Numbered from the stretch's first letter, positions 9,094 through 18,866 are shown. The stretch is DNA of 64,000 nucleotides from CAWAMR01 sp963783095 (GCA_963783095.1 CAWAMR010000014.1:1-64000); one strand, 5' to 3'. Numbers and translations are program-made. The notes: a model not told the origin generated them from the letters alone.

Positions 9094-12000
9094 TTACTTC
9101 GGCTCGATGATGCCACCGTCCCACTCAATCCTGCATTTGGGCATGCTGTCGCCAGGGTCTTCACGCCCTCCGCCGTGACCTTCGTTTTCTTGAGATCGAT
9201 GAGGATCAGCGCTTTCAATTTGGCAACGTGTGCCAACCCCGCGTCGCTCACTTGCGTGCCGTTCAGGCAGAGTTGCGTCAGGTTATTGCAGTCCTTGAAG
9301 TGAGCCAGCCCCACATCGCTCACATTCGTGCCGTTCAGGACGAGGATCGTCAGGTTTTTGCAGTCCTCGAAGAATGCCAGGCCCACATCGCTCACCTTCG
9401 TGCCGCTCAGGTCGAAGTATGTCAGGTTCTTGCGGTCCTTGAAGTAAGCCAGCCCCGCATCACTCACTTGCGTGTCGCTCAGGTAGAGTTGCGACAGGTT
9501 TTTGCAGTCCTTGAAGTATGCCAGTCCCACATCGCCCACATTCGTGTTGCCCAGGTGGAGTACCGTCAGATTTTTGCAGTCCTTGAAGTATGCCAGTCCC
9601 ACATCGCTCACCTTCGTGCCGTGCAGTTCTAAGAGCGTCAGGTTTTTGCAGTCCTTGAAGTAAGCCAGCCCCGCATCACTCAATTGCGTGTCGCTCAGGT
9701 AGAGTTGCGACAGGTTTTTGTAGTCCTTGAACTGAGCCATCCCGGCATCGCTCACTTTCGTGCCGATCAGGCTGAGGCTCATCAGGTTTTTGCAGTCCTT
9801 GAAGTAAGCTAGCCCCACATCGCTCACTTTCGTGCTGGTCACGTAGAGTTGCGACAGGTTTTTGCAGGCCTTGAAGTGTGCCAGCCCCGCATCGGTCGCA
9901 TTCGTGTGGCCCAGGTCGAGGAACGTCAGGTTCTTGCAGTCCTTGAAGTGAGCCAACCCGGCATCGCCCACTTTCGTTTGGGACAAGTGGAGGACCCTCA
10001 GGTTTTTGCAGTCCTTGAAGTGAGCCAGCCCCACATCGGTTACTTGCGTGCCGTATAGGAATATGCTCGTCAGGTTTTTGCAGCCCTGCAAATGTGCCAG
10101 CTCCGCGTCACTAACTTGGGCGTTACCAGCGAGTAGGATGGCCGAGAGTGTGAAGTGCTCTTTCGGCAATTCGGCAATGTTCTTGAGGTTGCGATCCTGA
10201 TCGTTGATGCGCACCACTCCGCCGATGGAGAGCCAGTACTCGGCCGCCTTGCGATCGGGGTCGGAGGATTGCTTTGGCTCGATCACACCGCCGTCCCACT
10301 CGATCTTGCACTTGGGCAAGGCTTTATTCAGAGCATCGATTCCCGCAGCGGTGATCTTCGTTTTTTGTAGCCGGAGCATTGCCAGGTTCTTGAGATCCTT
10401 CAAATGTTCCAAACACGCATCACTCACCTGAGTGTTGGGCAGGCTGAGCTCCTGCAAGGTCGTCGAGTTCTTCAAGAAAGACAGGCCCGCGTCGCTCACC
10501 TTGGTATCGTCGAGACCTAGCACGACCAGGTTTTTGCAGTCCTTTAAGTGAGCCAAGCCCGCATCGCCCACCTGCGTGAAGGACAGTAAGTGGTACATCA
10601 GGTTTTTGCAGTCCTTGAAGTTTGCCAGCCCTGCATCGCTCACTTTCGTACCGTTCAGTGCGAGGGATGTCAGGTTTTTGCAGTCCTTGAAGTGCGCCAG
10701 CCCGGAATCGCCTATCTTTGCGTTGGACAGTTGGAGGTGTGTCAGGTTTTTGCAGTCCTTGAAGGATGCCAGCCCTGCGTCGCTCACTTTCGTACCGTCC
10801 AGTGCGAGGACTGTCAGGTTTTTGCAGTCCTTGAAGTGCGCCAGCCCGGAATCGCCAACATTTGTGTAGGGCAGACTGACTAGCGTCAGGTTTTTGCAGT
10901 CCTTGAAGTATGCCAGCCCCACGTCGCTCACTTGCGTGCCGTTCAGTTGGAGTTGTGTCAGGTTTTTGTAGCCCTTCCAATGTGCCAGCCCCGCGTCGCT
11001 CACTTTCGTGACTCCCAAGAAGAGGACTGTCAGGTTTTTGCAGTCCTTGAAGTATGCCAGCCCCGCATCGGTTACTTGCGTTCCGTATAGGTCTATGCTC
11101 GTCAGGTTTTTGCAGTCCTTGAAGTATGCCAGCCCCGCATCGGTCACTTGCTTGTTCTGCAAATAGATCCCCGTGAGTCGGAACGCGTTTTTCGGCAGGT
11201 TCACGGCAGCCGTGATGCTGCCCTCTTCTTCGTTCACTCCGACTGCTCCACCGATGGAGAGCACGTACTCGGCGGCCTTGCGATCGGGATCGCCGCCCTT
11301 GATCGGTTGCGGTTCGATTCTCGGCTTCGGTTCGATTCTCGGCTTCGGCTTTCGGGCATCGGCCAATTCACCCGTCGTTACCCGAACCGTCGTCTTGCCA
11401 TTACGCGTCAACTCAAAGGTCTTCGTTGTCACCTTGAGGCCGTCTTGGTCGACGACCTCGATCTCACCCTTGCCGGCGGTCAGGGTAAATTCGCGCTTGT
11501 TGGTCTTATCCTGTACCACCACGCCATTTTGTACGATCTTCACTTCGACATCCTTATCGTCCACTTCGATCACCAGTTCGCCCTGATTGGTGGCGAGCCG
11601 GAAAATCGTCCCGCTGAAGACGATGCCGACCCCAATGAGGGCCAGTAACAATCCGATGGCAAAAATCGGGGCGCGCCGACGCTGGCGCGGAGTTGTCTGC
11701 GGAGTGAGCTTGGGTGTGATCTCCGGCAATTGCTCGGTGTGATCGGGAGCGTCAATGTCGGCGAAGGGGTTTGGACTGAGAATTGCGGTCGAGCTTGAGT
11801 TGTTGGCACCGATTTTCGCCAGCGCATCGACGATCATCTTGGCGGAGGCTGTCCGACGTTCCGGCTGTTTCTCCAACATTTGCATCGTCAACTGCGAGAG
11901 AGCCTCTGGGCAATGCAGGTTTACTTCCTTCGGGGCTGAGGGAACGTCGAGAGCCAGGCTGGACAAGATCGCCATCGTATCGCGCCCCGAGAAAGGCCGC

Positions 12001-12941
12001 TTCCCGGTGAGCATTTCGTACAAGATGCAGCCGAGACTGAACAAGTCCGCTCGATGGTCGACCGGCAGGCCGCGCGCTTGCTCGGGAGCCATGTAAGCGG
12101 GCGTGCCCAAGATCGTGCCGCTGACCGTAAGTTGGGCTTGCTCGCTTTGACTTCGGGCCAGCCCGAAATCGAGAATCTTCACGCGACCGCTGGGAGCTTC
12201 CAGCCAAATGTTCGCGGGCTTGATGTCGCGGTGAATCAAGCCACGGGCGTGAGCCACTGCCAGACCCGAAGCAATTTGACCGACAATCCGAACCGTTTCG
12301 GAAATGGGCAGCAACAATCCCTCAGCTTGTTCCCGTCCAATCCGAACATCGAGCGGTTCGCCCTGAAGGAAGGGCATTGCCAGAAAAGGAATGCCATCCG
12401 CTTCGCCGACATAGTGAATGGGAATGACGTGATCGTGTTCGAGCTGGGCGGCACTTCGGGCTTCGCGCAAGAAACGATCCTTGGCCGCGGCATTCGCAGC
12501 AAGTTCGCGCCTAAGGGTTTTCAGGGCGACCTTTCGGCCCAGCCTGGTGTCGTCGGCAAGGTAGACCGTACCCATGCCGCCTTCGCCAAGCACCTTCTGA
12601 ATCCGGAAGTATTCGAGGGATTCCGGCATCGCTGGAACCGGAGCCGATGCATCTCCGCTTACTCCGATGGTGTCGTTAATCGCGCTTGCTTGGGAGACAG
12701 CACTCCGAAGCCGTTGCTTGAGACGATCAATCAGGCGCTCCGCGTTCGGATCGGACTGAGTCTGATGATTGCGCAGATCGGTGAGCAGAGTGTCATCCGG
12801 TTTGCCAATCGCTTCAGCCAGTTCCGACAGTCGGCTATCGTCGGCATACTCGCTTACGAGGATTTCAACCTCATCAACCGATAGATGACCGAGAAGAAAT
12901 AGCTTCAATCGTTCGACTTCGCTTGGAATGGGTGGGACCAT
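9094..12941 (-). CDS. Transmembrane Ser/Thr protein kinase with two leucine-rich-repeat blocks
   Basis: About 1,280 residues. The kinase domain (about 111-380) has LGEGGMGTVYLA, the VALK lysine, HRDIKPANIWLE with the catalytic Asp, ILDFGLAR and GTPAYMAPEQARG, so it should be active (bacterial Hanks type). One membrane helix follows (FAIGLLLALIGVGIVF), then a beta-rich segment (GELVIEVDDKDVEVKIV), then two extracytoplasmic blocks. Each block starts DPDRKAAEY-x-LSIGG and carries about 12-13 repeats of 24 residues of the type KDCKNLTxLxLxGTxVSDAG. The start at 12941 (MVPPIPSEVE) was preferred over 13004 because the extra residues look non-coding. A one-base shift near 9147 alters the tail; the other frame ends CRIEWDGGIIEPK at 9094, like the end of block 1. 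It lies between two ECF sigma genes. Confidence 0.9.
9195..10135 (-). repeat. Coding tandem repeat, about 72-bp units (second LRR block)
   Basis: About 13 units of 72 bp encode 24-residue leucine-rich repeats. The segment CAGGTTTTTGCAGTCCTTGA recurs almost unchanged in most units on the plus strand, so units are homogenised at DNA level, not only at protein level. This favours expansion and contraction by recombination. Confidence 0.85.
10370..11165 (-). repeat. Coding tandem repeat, about 72-bp units (first LRR block)
   Basis: About 11 units of 72 bp encode the first leucine-rich-repeat block of the kinase and share the same CAGGTTTTTGCAGTCCTTGA core as the second block. A non-repeat spacer encoding the DPDRKAAEY-type head separates the blocks, so the whole head-plus-repeats module was duplicated. 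Confidence 0.8.
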
Positions 12942-13143
12942 TTGTACAACTCCAGAATGTCGGAATGCGGGGCGCGATGCGCGGGCGCGGAAAGATCGGT
13001 TCACGCCCGACGTTTTCGGGGGCGGGATGCAGTCTACTTTCGCTCCGAGCGAGCAGTTCTATTATCGCGGCCCGCGTCCCGCATCCCGCGCCCCGTCAAT
13101 TATTAGTAGAGAAGTCGATTGCAAAACCTTACGCGAAAATACT

Positions 13144-13707
13144 TCAACGGTCCAAATCGGTCATTTCTTGCCGTAAACGAGCCAAAACTCGAGCCCGCGC
13201 CACGTAAACGGCGTTTGGTGTCAGGCCGAACTTTCGGGCAACCTCAACACCGGGTTGATCTTCAACCGTCAATAGCCAGAACATTTGCCAGGTTTGCTGA
13301 GGAAAATCCGTTTTGACGATCTGCATGATGCGGTCGAGCAACACTCGACGATATTCCGTCTCGGTTGCCTCCACGACGCTATCGGGTGAAGCGAGTTCCT
13401 CGAGCTGCTCGACCGTCAGCGGCAACTGCCGCGTTTGTTGCTTGCGCCAGGCGATCGTTTGCCGATGAAAAACGGTCCAGAGCCAGGCGCGAAAACTCCG
13501 CGTCGGATCGTAACGAAACTCCGGCAATTTGCGAAGCAGAAGGGTAAAAACTTCCTGGAGTAGATCTTCGGTATCGCCGGCTGGAACACCCAGCCGACCC
13601 GACCACCGCGACAGAATGGGAGTGAACAATACGACGAATCGCTCCCAGTGCTGTTCATCTGGGCGACGGCAAAGTCTTTCCAGCAGCGAGATGGGAGTTT
13701 CCAGCAT
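13144..13707 (-). CDS. ECF-type RNA polymerase sigma factor (copy 2)
   Basis: Intact 187-residue ECF sigma factor, upstream of and in the same orientation as the large kinase gene, about 200 bases away. Region 2 contains GDTEDLLQEVFTLLLRKLPEF and RAWLWTVFHRQT. Region 4 contains IMQIVKTDFPQQTWQMFWLL and GLTPNAVYVARARVLARL. Adjacent ECF sigma factor and Ser/Thr kinase genes are a recurring planctomycete arrangement in which the kinase is thought to control the sigma factor. About 90 per cent identical to the copy at 8464-9025. Confidence 0.9.
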   Translation of the reverse strand: MLETPISLLERLCRRPDEQHWERFVVLFTPILSRWSGRLGVPAGDTEDLLQEVFTLLLRKLPEFRYDPTRSFRAWLWTVFHRQTIAWRKQQTRQLPLTVEQLEELASPDSVVEATETEYRRVLLDRIMQIVKTDFPQQTWQMFWLLTVEDQPGVEVARKFGLTPNAVYVARARVLARLRQEMTDLDR

Positions 13708-13712
13708 GAAGA

Positions 13713-13751
13713 AAGAATATGCACTTCAGTCCGATCGGGCTATTGCAGACA
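13713..13751 (-). repeat. 39-bp upstream segment shared by the two ECF sigma genes (copy 2)
   Basis: Matches 9031-9069 at 37 of 39 positions. It lies immediately upstream of the second ECF gene and ends close to a large palindrome. Confidence 0.7.
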
Positions 13752-13774
13752 TGCCCGATCTGGACATGGAAGTA

Positions 13775-13834
13775 GTTAACCCGACGCGCAAGCGAGGTAG
13801 GAATCCTTTTACCTCGCCTGCGCGTCGGGTTAAC
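13775..13834. repeat. Palindromic element, 25-bp arms
   Basis: Arms 13775-13799 and 13810-13834 (GTTAACCCGACGCGC type) match at 24 of 25 positions around a 10-base loop. It lies upstream of the second ECF gene, between it and the small secreted-protein gene. It has the look of a REP- or MITE-like dispersed palindrome. Confidence 0.8.
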
Positions 13835-13859
13835 CAGACAAACACCTTGGCAATTGTCG

Positions 13860-14168
13860 TCAGAACTGATCCAACCAGAAATGGCTACCGCGATAATACT
13901 TTTGCGGCATCCATAATTCATAGCGCCAGTTCGGTTCGCGGAAGGGCGGATAGGCCATGTAAGCGGGTGGGCGAACATAAGGTTGACCGGGCTTTTCCGG
14001 CCACTGCGGGCTGTATTGCGGCCAGTAATTGTGCGGGAAATAGTAGTACGGGTAGTAGAACATATTCGGCAGGGGCGGATCCGCGGCCCTTACCTCGTGC
14101 GGACTACCCACAAACAGAGTGATTGCAACGACACAAGCAATCAACCCCAACAAACATCGGCGGAACAT
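13860..14168 (-). CDS. Small secreted Tyr/Pro-rich protein
   Basis: 102 residues starting MFRRCLLGLIACVVAI, a clear signal peptide with cleavage likely after VRA-ADP. The mature part is rich in Tyr, Pro, Trp and Phe (for example NMFYYPYYYFPHNYWPQYSP) with no recognisable domain. The start at 14168 was chosen because the signal peptide begins there; the in-frame extension to 14267 overlaps an inverted repeat. The composition suggests a cell-envelope or matrix component, but this is inference only. Confidence 0.6.
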   Translation of the reverse strand: MFRRCLLGLIACVVAITLFVGSPHEVRAADPPLPNMFYYPYYYFPHNYWPQYSPQWPEKPGQPYVRPPAYMAYPPFREPNWRYELWMPQKYYRGSHFWLDQF

Positions 14169-14194
14169 GGAACGATCCTCCTGAAGACCTGAAA

Positions 14195-14290
14195 GAGTGG
14201 TCGGTGGATAGTGGATAGTGGTCGGAAAAAACAAAATCTCGAAGTAGTATTTGCATTTACTGACCACTGACCACTAACAACTGACCACTC
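14195..14290. repeat. Imperfect inverted repeat of GTGGTC motifs
   Basis: Arms 14195-14225 and 14260-14290 are built of repeated AGTGGTC/GACCACT motifs and pair imperfectly around a 34-base loop. The rest of the 329-base gap 14169-14497 shows no gene; it should hold the leader of the small secreted protein and the promoter of purB. Confidence 0.65.
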
Positions 14291-14497
14291 TTGCTGAGCG
14301 GTCGGATTACTCTCAAGTTATCGGAGTAGCGAAGAGATAAGCCACTGCGTGTTGGGCCGGTTCGACCGGAAAAACCTATAACGATGGTCATCTCGTGCCA
14401 GTTGCAATCGAGATGGCGCAGATGTGGATGATCCACCGCTGCCCGCGAAAAATTTGCCTTTGTTTCTTGCTTTTTCCTTAAGTTCCTATCGAACCCC

Positions 14498-15952
14498 ATG
14501 ACGGAACCACATCTTCTTTACGACAATCCCCTGATTACCCGCTACGCAACCCGGGCCATGTCGGAGCGATTTGGGCCGCAACGCAAACATTCCACCTGGC
14601 GTCGGCTTTGGCTGGCCCTGGCAGAAGCCGAATACGAATTGGGCTTGCTCGCGGACGACGGGAAGACACCGCGTATTTCCCGCGATCAACTTGCGGAGTT
14701 GCGCGCGCATCTGGACGACATCGACTTTGCTCGCGCCGACCAACACGAGAAACGGCTCCGTCACGATGTCATGGCGCATATCCATGCGCTCGGCGAAGTC
14801 GCCCCGCGCGGACGCGATATCATCCATCTCGGGGCAACCAGTTGCTACGTCACCGATAACGCCGACCTGATCTTGATGCGCGAAGCGCTCACCGATTTGA
14901 CCGGCAAACTCGCAGCGGTGATCGACGGCCTGGGAAAATTCGCAACGCGATGGCGAGCGGAACCGACGCTGGGCTTCACCCACTTTCAACCGGCGCAACT
15001 AACGACGGTCGGCAAACGGGCTTGCTTGTGGTGTTACGACCTGGTGATGGATTTGCACGATCTGGAATATCGTCGCGACGGCTTGAAATTTCGAGGTGCC
15101 AAGGGAACCACCGGCACACAGGCGAGTTTCCTGGCCCTGTTTCGCGGCGATCATGAAAAGGTCCGACAACTCGATCGACTCGTTGCCCAAAAGATGGGCT
15201 TCGATGAAGTCTTTTGCGTCACCGGTCAAACCTATTCGCGCAAGATCGACAGTCAGATTCTCGATGTACTCTCCGGACTCGGTCAAAGCCTGCACAAATG
15301 GGGAACCGATCTCAGGTTATTGGCCCATCGCCAGGAGATCGATGAACCTTTTGAGGCGGAACAAGTCGGATCGTCGGCGATGGCCTACAAGCGCAATCCA
15401 ATGCGGGCCGAGCGGCTGTGCAGCCTGTCCCGGTTCCTGATGGGTCTGCCCGCAATGGCGGCGAACACGATGGCAACGCAGTGGTTCGAGCGAACGCTCG
15501 ACGACAGCGCAGCTCGACGACTTTACTTGCCGCAAGCCTTCCTCGCAGCAGATGGAGCGCTGCGTCTGGCATTGAACCTCGCCAACGGATTGACCGTGAA
15601 TACTTCCGTGATTGCGCGGGGAGTGGCCGATGCCCTGCCCTACATGGCTACGGAAAACCTCATCATGGCTGCGGTCGCTGCGGGCGGCGATCGGCAAGAG
15701 GTTCACGAAGTGGTTCGCAAACATAGCCACATCGTCACGGCCGGGATCAAGGAAGGAACGATGACGAGTGCGGAATTGATAGCCAGATTGCAGAACGATC
15801 CCACTTTTGCAGGGATTGAAGCGGAATTGCAGCCGAGCAGCTACATCGGACGATCGCCGGAGCAGGTGGATGAATTCATTGCAGAGGAAGTGGAGCCGAT
15901 CCGAAAGAGCTATGCGGCGGCATTGGGTCAAAAGGGTGAAGTAACGGTATAG
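14498..15952 (+). CDS. purB: Adenylosuccinate lyase
   Basis: Catalyses two fumarate-releasing steps in purine synthesis (SAICAR to AICAR, adenylosuccinate to AMP). The 484-residue frame is intact. It contains the superfamily signature GSSAMAYKRNPMRAE, the HLGATSCYVTDNAD segment and the substrate-loop region GFTHFQPAQLTTVGKRA. The length and the opening (NPLITRYATRAMSERFG) resemble the longer, eukaryote-like form rather than the short Bacillus form. It is monocistronic here, flanked by inverted repeats on both sides. Confidence 0.95.
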   Translation: MTEPHLLYDNPLITRYATRAMSERFGPQRKHSTWRRLWLALAEAEYELGLLADDGKTPRISRDQLAELRAHLDDIDFARADQHEKRLRHDVMAHIHALGEVAPRGRDIIHLGATSCYVTDNADLILMREALTDLTGKLAAVIDGLGKFATRWRAEPTLGFTHFQPAQLTTVGKRACLWCYDLVMDLHDLEYRRDGLKFRGAKGTTGTQASFLALFRGDHEKVRQLDRLVAQKMGFDEVFCVTGQTYSRKIDSQILDVLSGLGQSLHKWGTDLRLLAHRQEIDEPFEAEQVGSSAMAYKRNPMRAERLCSLSRFLMGLPAMAANTMATQWFERTLDDSAARRLYLPQAFLAADGALRLALNLANGLTVNTSVIARGVADALPYMATENLIMAAVAAGGDRQEVHEVVRKHSHIVTAGIKEGTMTSAELIARLQNDPTFAGIEAELQPSSYIGRSPEQVDEFIAEEVEPIRKSYAAALGQKGEVTV

Positions 15953-16006
15953 TTTTTGCGCGGTTGGAAATGAAGTGTTCGTCGTAAGGAAGCGGCCAGT
16001 TAATAC

Positions 16007-16159
16007 GGCCTCGCAAAGCCATCGGCCATCACCCGGCACCTTACGGTGCTGGGCTCGGCTTACGCGTCTCGTTTTTGGCGGTGACCGGTGCGCAATCAGC
16101 AGAATTGGCGAGCCGAGCACCGTAAGGTGCCGGGTGATGGCCGATGACTTTGTGAGGCC
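16007..16159. repeat. Large imperfect inverted repeat, about 50-bp arms
   Basis: Arms 16007-16060 and 16111-16159 share GGCCATCACCCGGCACCTTA and its complement, with a 3-5 base indel and a few mismatches, around a 50-base centre. This fills much of the gap 15953-16320 between purB and the lipoprotein genes. No gene seen inside. Resembles a non-autonomous palindromic element. Confidence 0.8.
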
Positions 16160-16320
16160 ACCTCAAACCATTCAAGCCTGGTTTCCAACTGCGAAATTCA
16201 CTCGTTTTCCCCGTGCGGAGTATAAGCCAGGATAACGCCAACGATCGGGGTCTGATAGTTCTCATTGGGCTTGCACCAACGTCCGATTGACGATATGAGT
16301 TCGCGGGCAGGGGGAATCCA

Positions 16321-16926
16321 ATGAGATACACTGTGGTTATTGCCGCCGTCGTTGTGGCCGGTGGCTGCGTTTCAACGCGCTCCATTGAGACTGTCATCGA
16401 CGAGCACAAGTTCCAAGACACATTCGGGAATGTGCCGATTATTCAGCTTGGAATGAGCATGAAGGATGTCGATCGACTGGTCGGCTGCTCTAGCAAAGCC
16501 GGGATGATGTCCAGTTCCCTCGCGTACATAACGTGGTTTCACTCATGTGGACTGATCATTGACGAGTCTGCTGGAAAGGTAATAAGTTGCAAGTGTTCCG
16601 CAGAAATGACGCTTCCCGGCCCCGCTCCGAAGGAAACAATCTCTGAACGTAACCTTGCGACAATGCTTCAACCTGGGCTGACTCCAATGGAAGTTGCGGA
16701 AAAGATCGGCCAAGCTTCTTGCGGTTTCTCTACCAAGCCCCGCACTGTCAATCTTTGGTATCAGCAACTTGGAATCGAGATTTTCTTTGTTAAGGAGAGA
16801 TTGGTCCAGTGGCGGCGTGTCTTCACATATCAAGTTGCACCCATCGGCCCCGCAACAGCACACGAAACCCACAGCGCCGCAAGTCATAATCCGATTGATT
16901 CAAGATCAGCTGATGTTATTCCTTGA
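16321..16926 (+). CDS. Putative lipoprotein, BamE/SmpA-like repeats (paralogue 1)
   Basis: 201 residues with a lipoprotein signal: a short hydrophobic stretch ending VVAGGC, so Cys16 is probably lipidated. Two G-x-x-x-x-x-V motifs, LGMSMKDVDRLVGC near residue 42 and PGLTPMEVAEKIGQAS near 120, resemble the paired helix-turn elements of SmpA/OmlA/BLIP folds. A Cys-rich centre (SCGLIIDES, KVISCKCSA) is shared with its neighbour. The tail after VFTYQVA differs from the paralogue and may come from a frameshift. Function unknown. Confidence 0.7.
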   Translation: MRYTVVIAAVVVAGGCVSTRSIETVIDEHKFQDTFGNVPIIQLGMSMKDVDRLVGCSSKAGMMSSSLAYITWFHSCGLIIDESAGKVISCKCSAEMTLPGPAPKETISERNLATMLQPGLTPMEVAEKIGQASCGFSTKPRTVNLWYQQLGIEIFFVKERLVQWRRVFTYQVAPIGPATAHETHSAASHNPIDSRSADVIP

Positions 16927-16978
16927 GCTTGCAACAACACCCGAGTGACAAGATAATTTGGTAGCTTGAGAGAGACCA

Positions 16979-17515
16979 ATGAGATTCATTGTTGTTGTTT
17001 CCGCGTTCGTTTTGGCAGCCGGCTGCGCTACAACGCGCCCCGCTGAAACCGTCATGGACGAGAACAAATTCCAGGAAACGTATGGAAATGTGCCGATCAT
17101 TCAGCTTGGCATGAGCATGAATGACGTCGATCGACTGGTCCGCTGCTCAGGCAAAACTGAAATGCAAACGGGAAGCAATGTTGCGGTCACAACCTGGCTG
17201 CATGCTTGCGGGCTGATCATTGAGGAGTCGGCCTCCGGAAAGGTGGCTGGCTGCTGGTGCTCGGCGGACATAACATTACCCGGTCCTGCCCCGAAACAAT
17301 TCATTGACGATAGCGTGCTTGCCGCGATGCTTCAGACCGGCCTTGCGCCGAGCGAAGTGGAAGAAAAGATCGGCAAGGCTTCCTGCGGTTTCTCCAACAC
17401 GCCCGGCAAGGTTCATCTATGGTATCAAAAACACGGAATCGAGGTCGTGTTCGATAAGGAGAAATTGCTCAAATGGCGTCGCGTTATCACCTATAGATAT
17501 GCGCGGGGTCATTAG
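16979..17515 (+). CDS. Putative lipoprotein, BamE/SmpA-like repeats (paralogue 2)
   Basis: 178 residues, tandem paralogue of the gene just upstream (52-base gap). The signal ends VLAAGC, a lipobox. Shared blocks are YGNVPIIQLGMSMNDVDRLV, ACGLIIEES, TLPGPAPK, GLAPSEVEEKIGKASCGFS and KWRRVITY. Conserved cysteines around CGLII and GCWCSAD suggest disulfides. Co-transcription of the pair is likely. No enzymatic motif was recognised. Confidence 0.75.
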   Translation: MRFIVVVSAFVLAAGCATTRPAETVMDENKFQETYGNVPIIQLGMSMNDVDRLVRCSGKTEMQTGSNVAVTTWLHACGLIIEESASGKVAGCWCSADITLPGPAPKQFIDDSVLAAMLQTGLAPSEVEEKIGKASCGFSNTPGKVHLWYQKHGIEVVFDKEKLLKWRRVITYRYARGH

Positions 17516-17526
17516 TCGGGCAGCTG

Positions 17527-18147
17527 TCACGTCTGCTGATGCGGATCGACGAGCAGCGAAAAACCCGGCAACAATTTCGTTTCATAAGTCTCACCCGCCA
17601 AAATCACGATCGGCTTTTGCCAACGCTTGCCGCGCCGGCGATACACCGTCAATGTGGGCCGGTCGGGATCGACGTGCTGATCGAGGATCCAGTATTCGCG
17701 GATCGTCGGAACCTCCAGATACAGGGCAACATTTCGCACAAAGTCTTTATCCGGATCATCTTCCGACACGACCTCAACCACCAGGATAGGATCAATGTCT
17801 TGCCAGCGACGTTGGGAAAAAGGAAGGTGATGTGGAAAATTGGCGTAAGCTGCAAGATCCGGCTCAGGACAGGTTGAGCGACGATGTCCAGGTACAAAGA
17901 CGCGTGCTTTACCTGAGACATAGTTGATGACGTCAGGGTTTTTGTCGCAATAAGTAAGAAGAAGGCGGAGAATCAGTTGCTCCCATGAATTGTGTGGCAG
18001 ATTGGCTTGCGACGACACGTAGATTCTCCCTTCGATCAATTCGTAATGAAACCCTTCCTCGCCGATGCAGGCATCAAATTCATCGAGAGTCATTTCCTGG
18101 CCGTGATCATCGGGGCCGATGCGCTGCGGTCTGGCTCGAACAATCAT
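17527..18147 (-). CDS. Uma2 family (DUF820) PD-(D/E)XK nuclease-like protein, copy a
   Basis: 206 residues. Uma2 proteins have a restriction-endonuclease-like fold. Visible are MTLDEFDACIGEEGFHYELI, the PEPDLAAYANFP segment with the catalytic Asp, and DIDPILVVEVVSEDD with the catalytic Glu, followed by VPTIREYWILDQH. The family is greatly expanded in cyanobacteria and planctomycetes and its role is unsettled. It has a tandem paralogue at 18183-18806, same strand, 35 bases away. Confidence 0.85.
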   Translation of the reverse strand: MIVRARPQRIGPDDHGQEMTLDEFDACIGEEGFHYELIEGRIYVSSQANLPHNSWEQLILRLLLTYCDKNPDVINYVSGKARVFVPGHRRSTCPEPDLAAYANFPHHLPFSQRRWQDIDPILVVEVVSEDDPDKDFVRNVALYLEVPTIREYWILDQHVDPDRPTLTVYRRRGKRWQKPIVILAGETYETKLLPGFSLLVDPHQQT

Positions 18148-18182
18148 GATTTTCTCCGGAGTGAACGCGATTCACAAAGTCG

Positions 18183-18806
18183 CTATGATAATTGCCGGCG
18201 CGGATCGACTAACAACGAGAATCCCGGCAATAGCCTGGTCTCATAAGTCTCGCCGGCAGCAACGATGATTGGCTTTTGCCGGCGCTGGCCGCGCCGGCGG
18301 TGGACGATCAAGGTCGGGTAATTGGGGTCGGGTCTTGAATCGACGATCCAGTATTCGCGGATGGAAGGGACCGTCAGGTAGAGTTCGACATTTGGAACCG
18401 TGTCTTTCCTGGCGGTATCTTCTGAAATAATCTCCACAACTAATGTAGGGTTTATGGCTCTCCAGTTGCGTTGATCGAGCGGCAGGTGATAGGGAAAATC
18501 GCGATAGGCCGCTATGTCGGGTTGAAGCGATGACGGTGAGCTTCGATCCGGAATGAATATTCTTGCAGTCGGGGCAACAAAGTTGATGATTTCCTCGTGC
18601 TGCATGGCGTAGTGAAAGAGCGGACGATAGACCATCATGAACAACGATTCATGTGGCAATTCCGGAACGGGCAACACGATAAGTCTCCCATCGATCAACT
18701 CGTAACGATAACCCTCCTCGCCGATGCAGGCATCGAATTCATCGAGCGTCATTTCCAGTCCCTCATCCTCGGGACCGATTCGCGGCCGAGTAGCTCGAAC
18801 AATCAT
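18183..18806 (-). CDS. Uma2 family (DUF820) PD-(D/E)XK nuclease-like protein, copy b
   Basis: About 207 residues. Blocks match copy a: MTLDEFDACIGEEGYRYELI, LQPDIAAYRDFPYHLP, INPTLVVEIISED and VPSIREYWIVDSR, ending GFSLLVDPRR. The start MIVRATRPRIGP at 18806 aligns with MIVRARPQRIGP of copy a and was preferred to an upstream ATG at 18851. Both genes are intact, unlike many neighbours. Divergence between the copies is moderate, so the duplication is not recent. Confidence 0.82.
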   Translation of the reverse strand: MIVRATRPRIGPEDEGLEMTLDEFDACIGEEGYRYELIDGRLIVLPVPELPHESLFMMVYRPLFHYAMQHEEIINFVAPTARIFIPDRSSPSSLQPDIAAYRDFPYHLPLDQRNWRAINPTLVVEIISEDTARKDTVPNVELYLTVPSIREYWIVDSRPDPNYPTLIVHRRRGQRRQKPIIVAAGETYETRLLPGFSLLVDPRRQLS

Positions 18807-18866
18807 GATTCTCTCCAAGATTTTGTCGGCAGTCTTGTCTTCATTTTGCATAATTCATTTCACAAT

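Noticed and set aside
10420..10980. 186-codon repeat-rich minus-strand frame within the kinase gene
   Set aside because: It is an alternative frame of the LRR units; the in-frame kinase product explains the DNA fully.
9195..11165. Regular repeat spacing that could be taken for a CRISPR array
   Set aside because: The 72-bp period is an exact multiple of three and encodes 24-residue leucine-rich repeats in one open frame; there are no unique spacers or cas genes.
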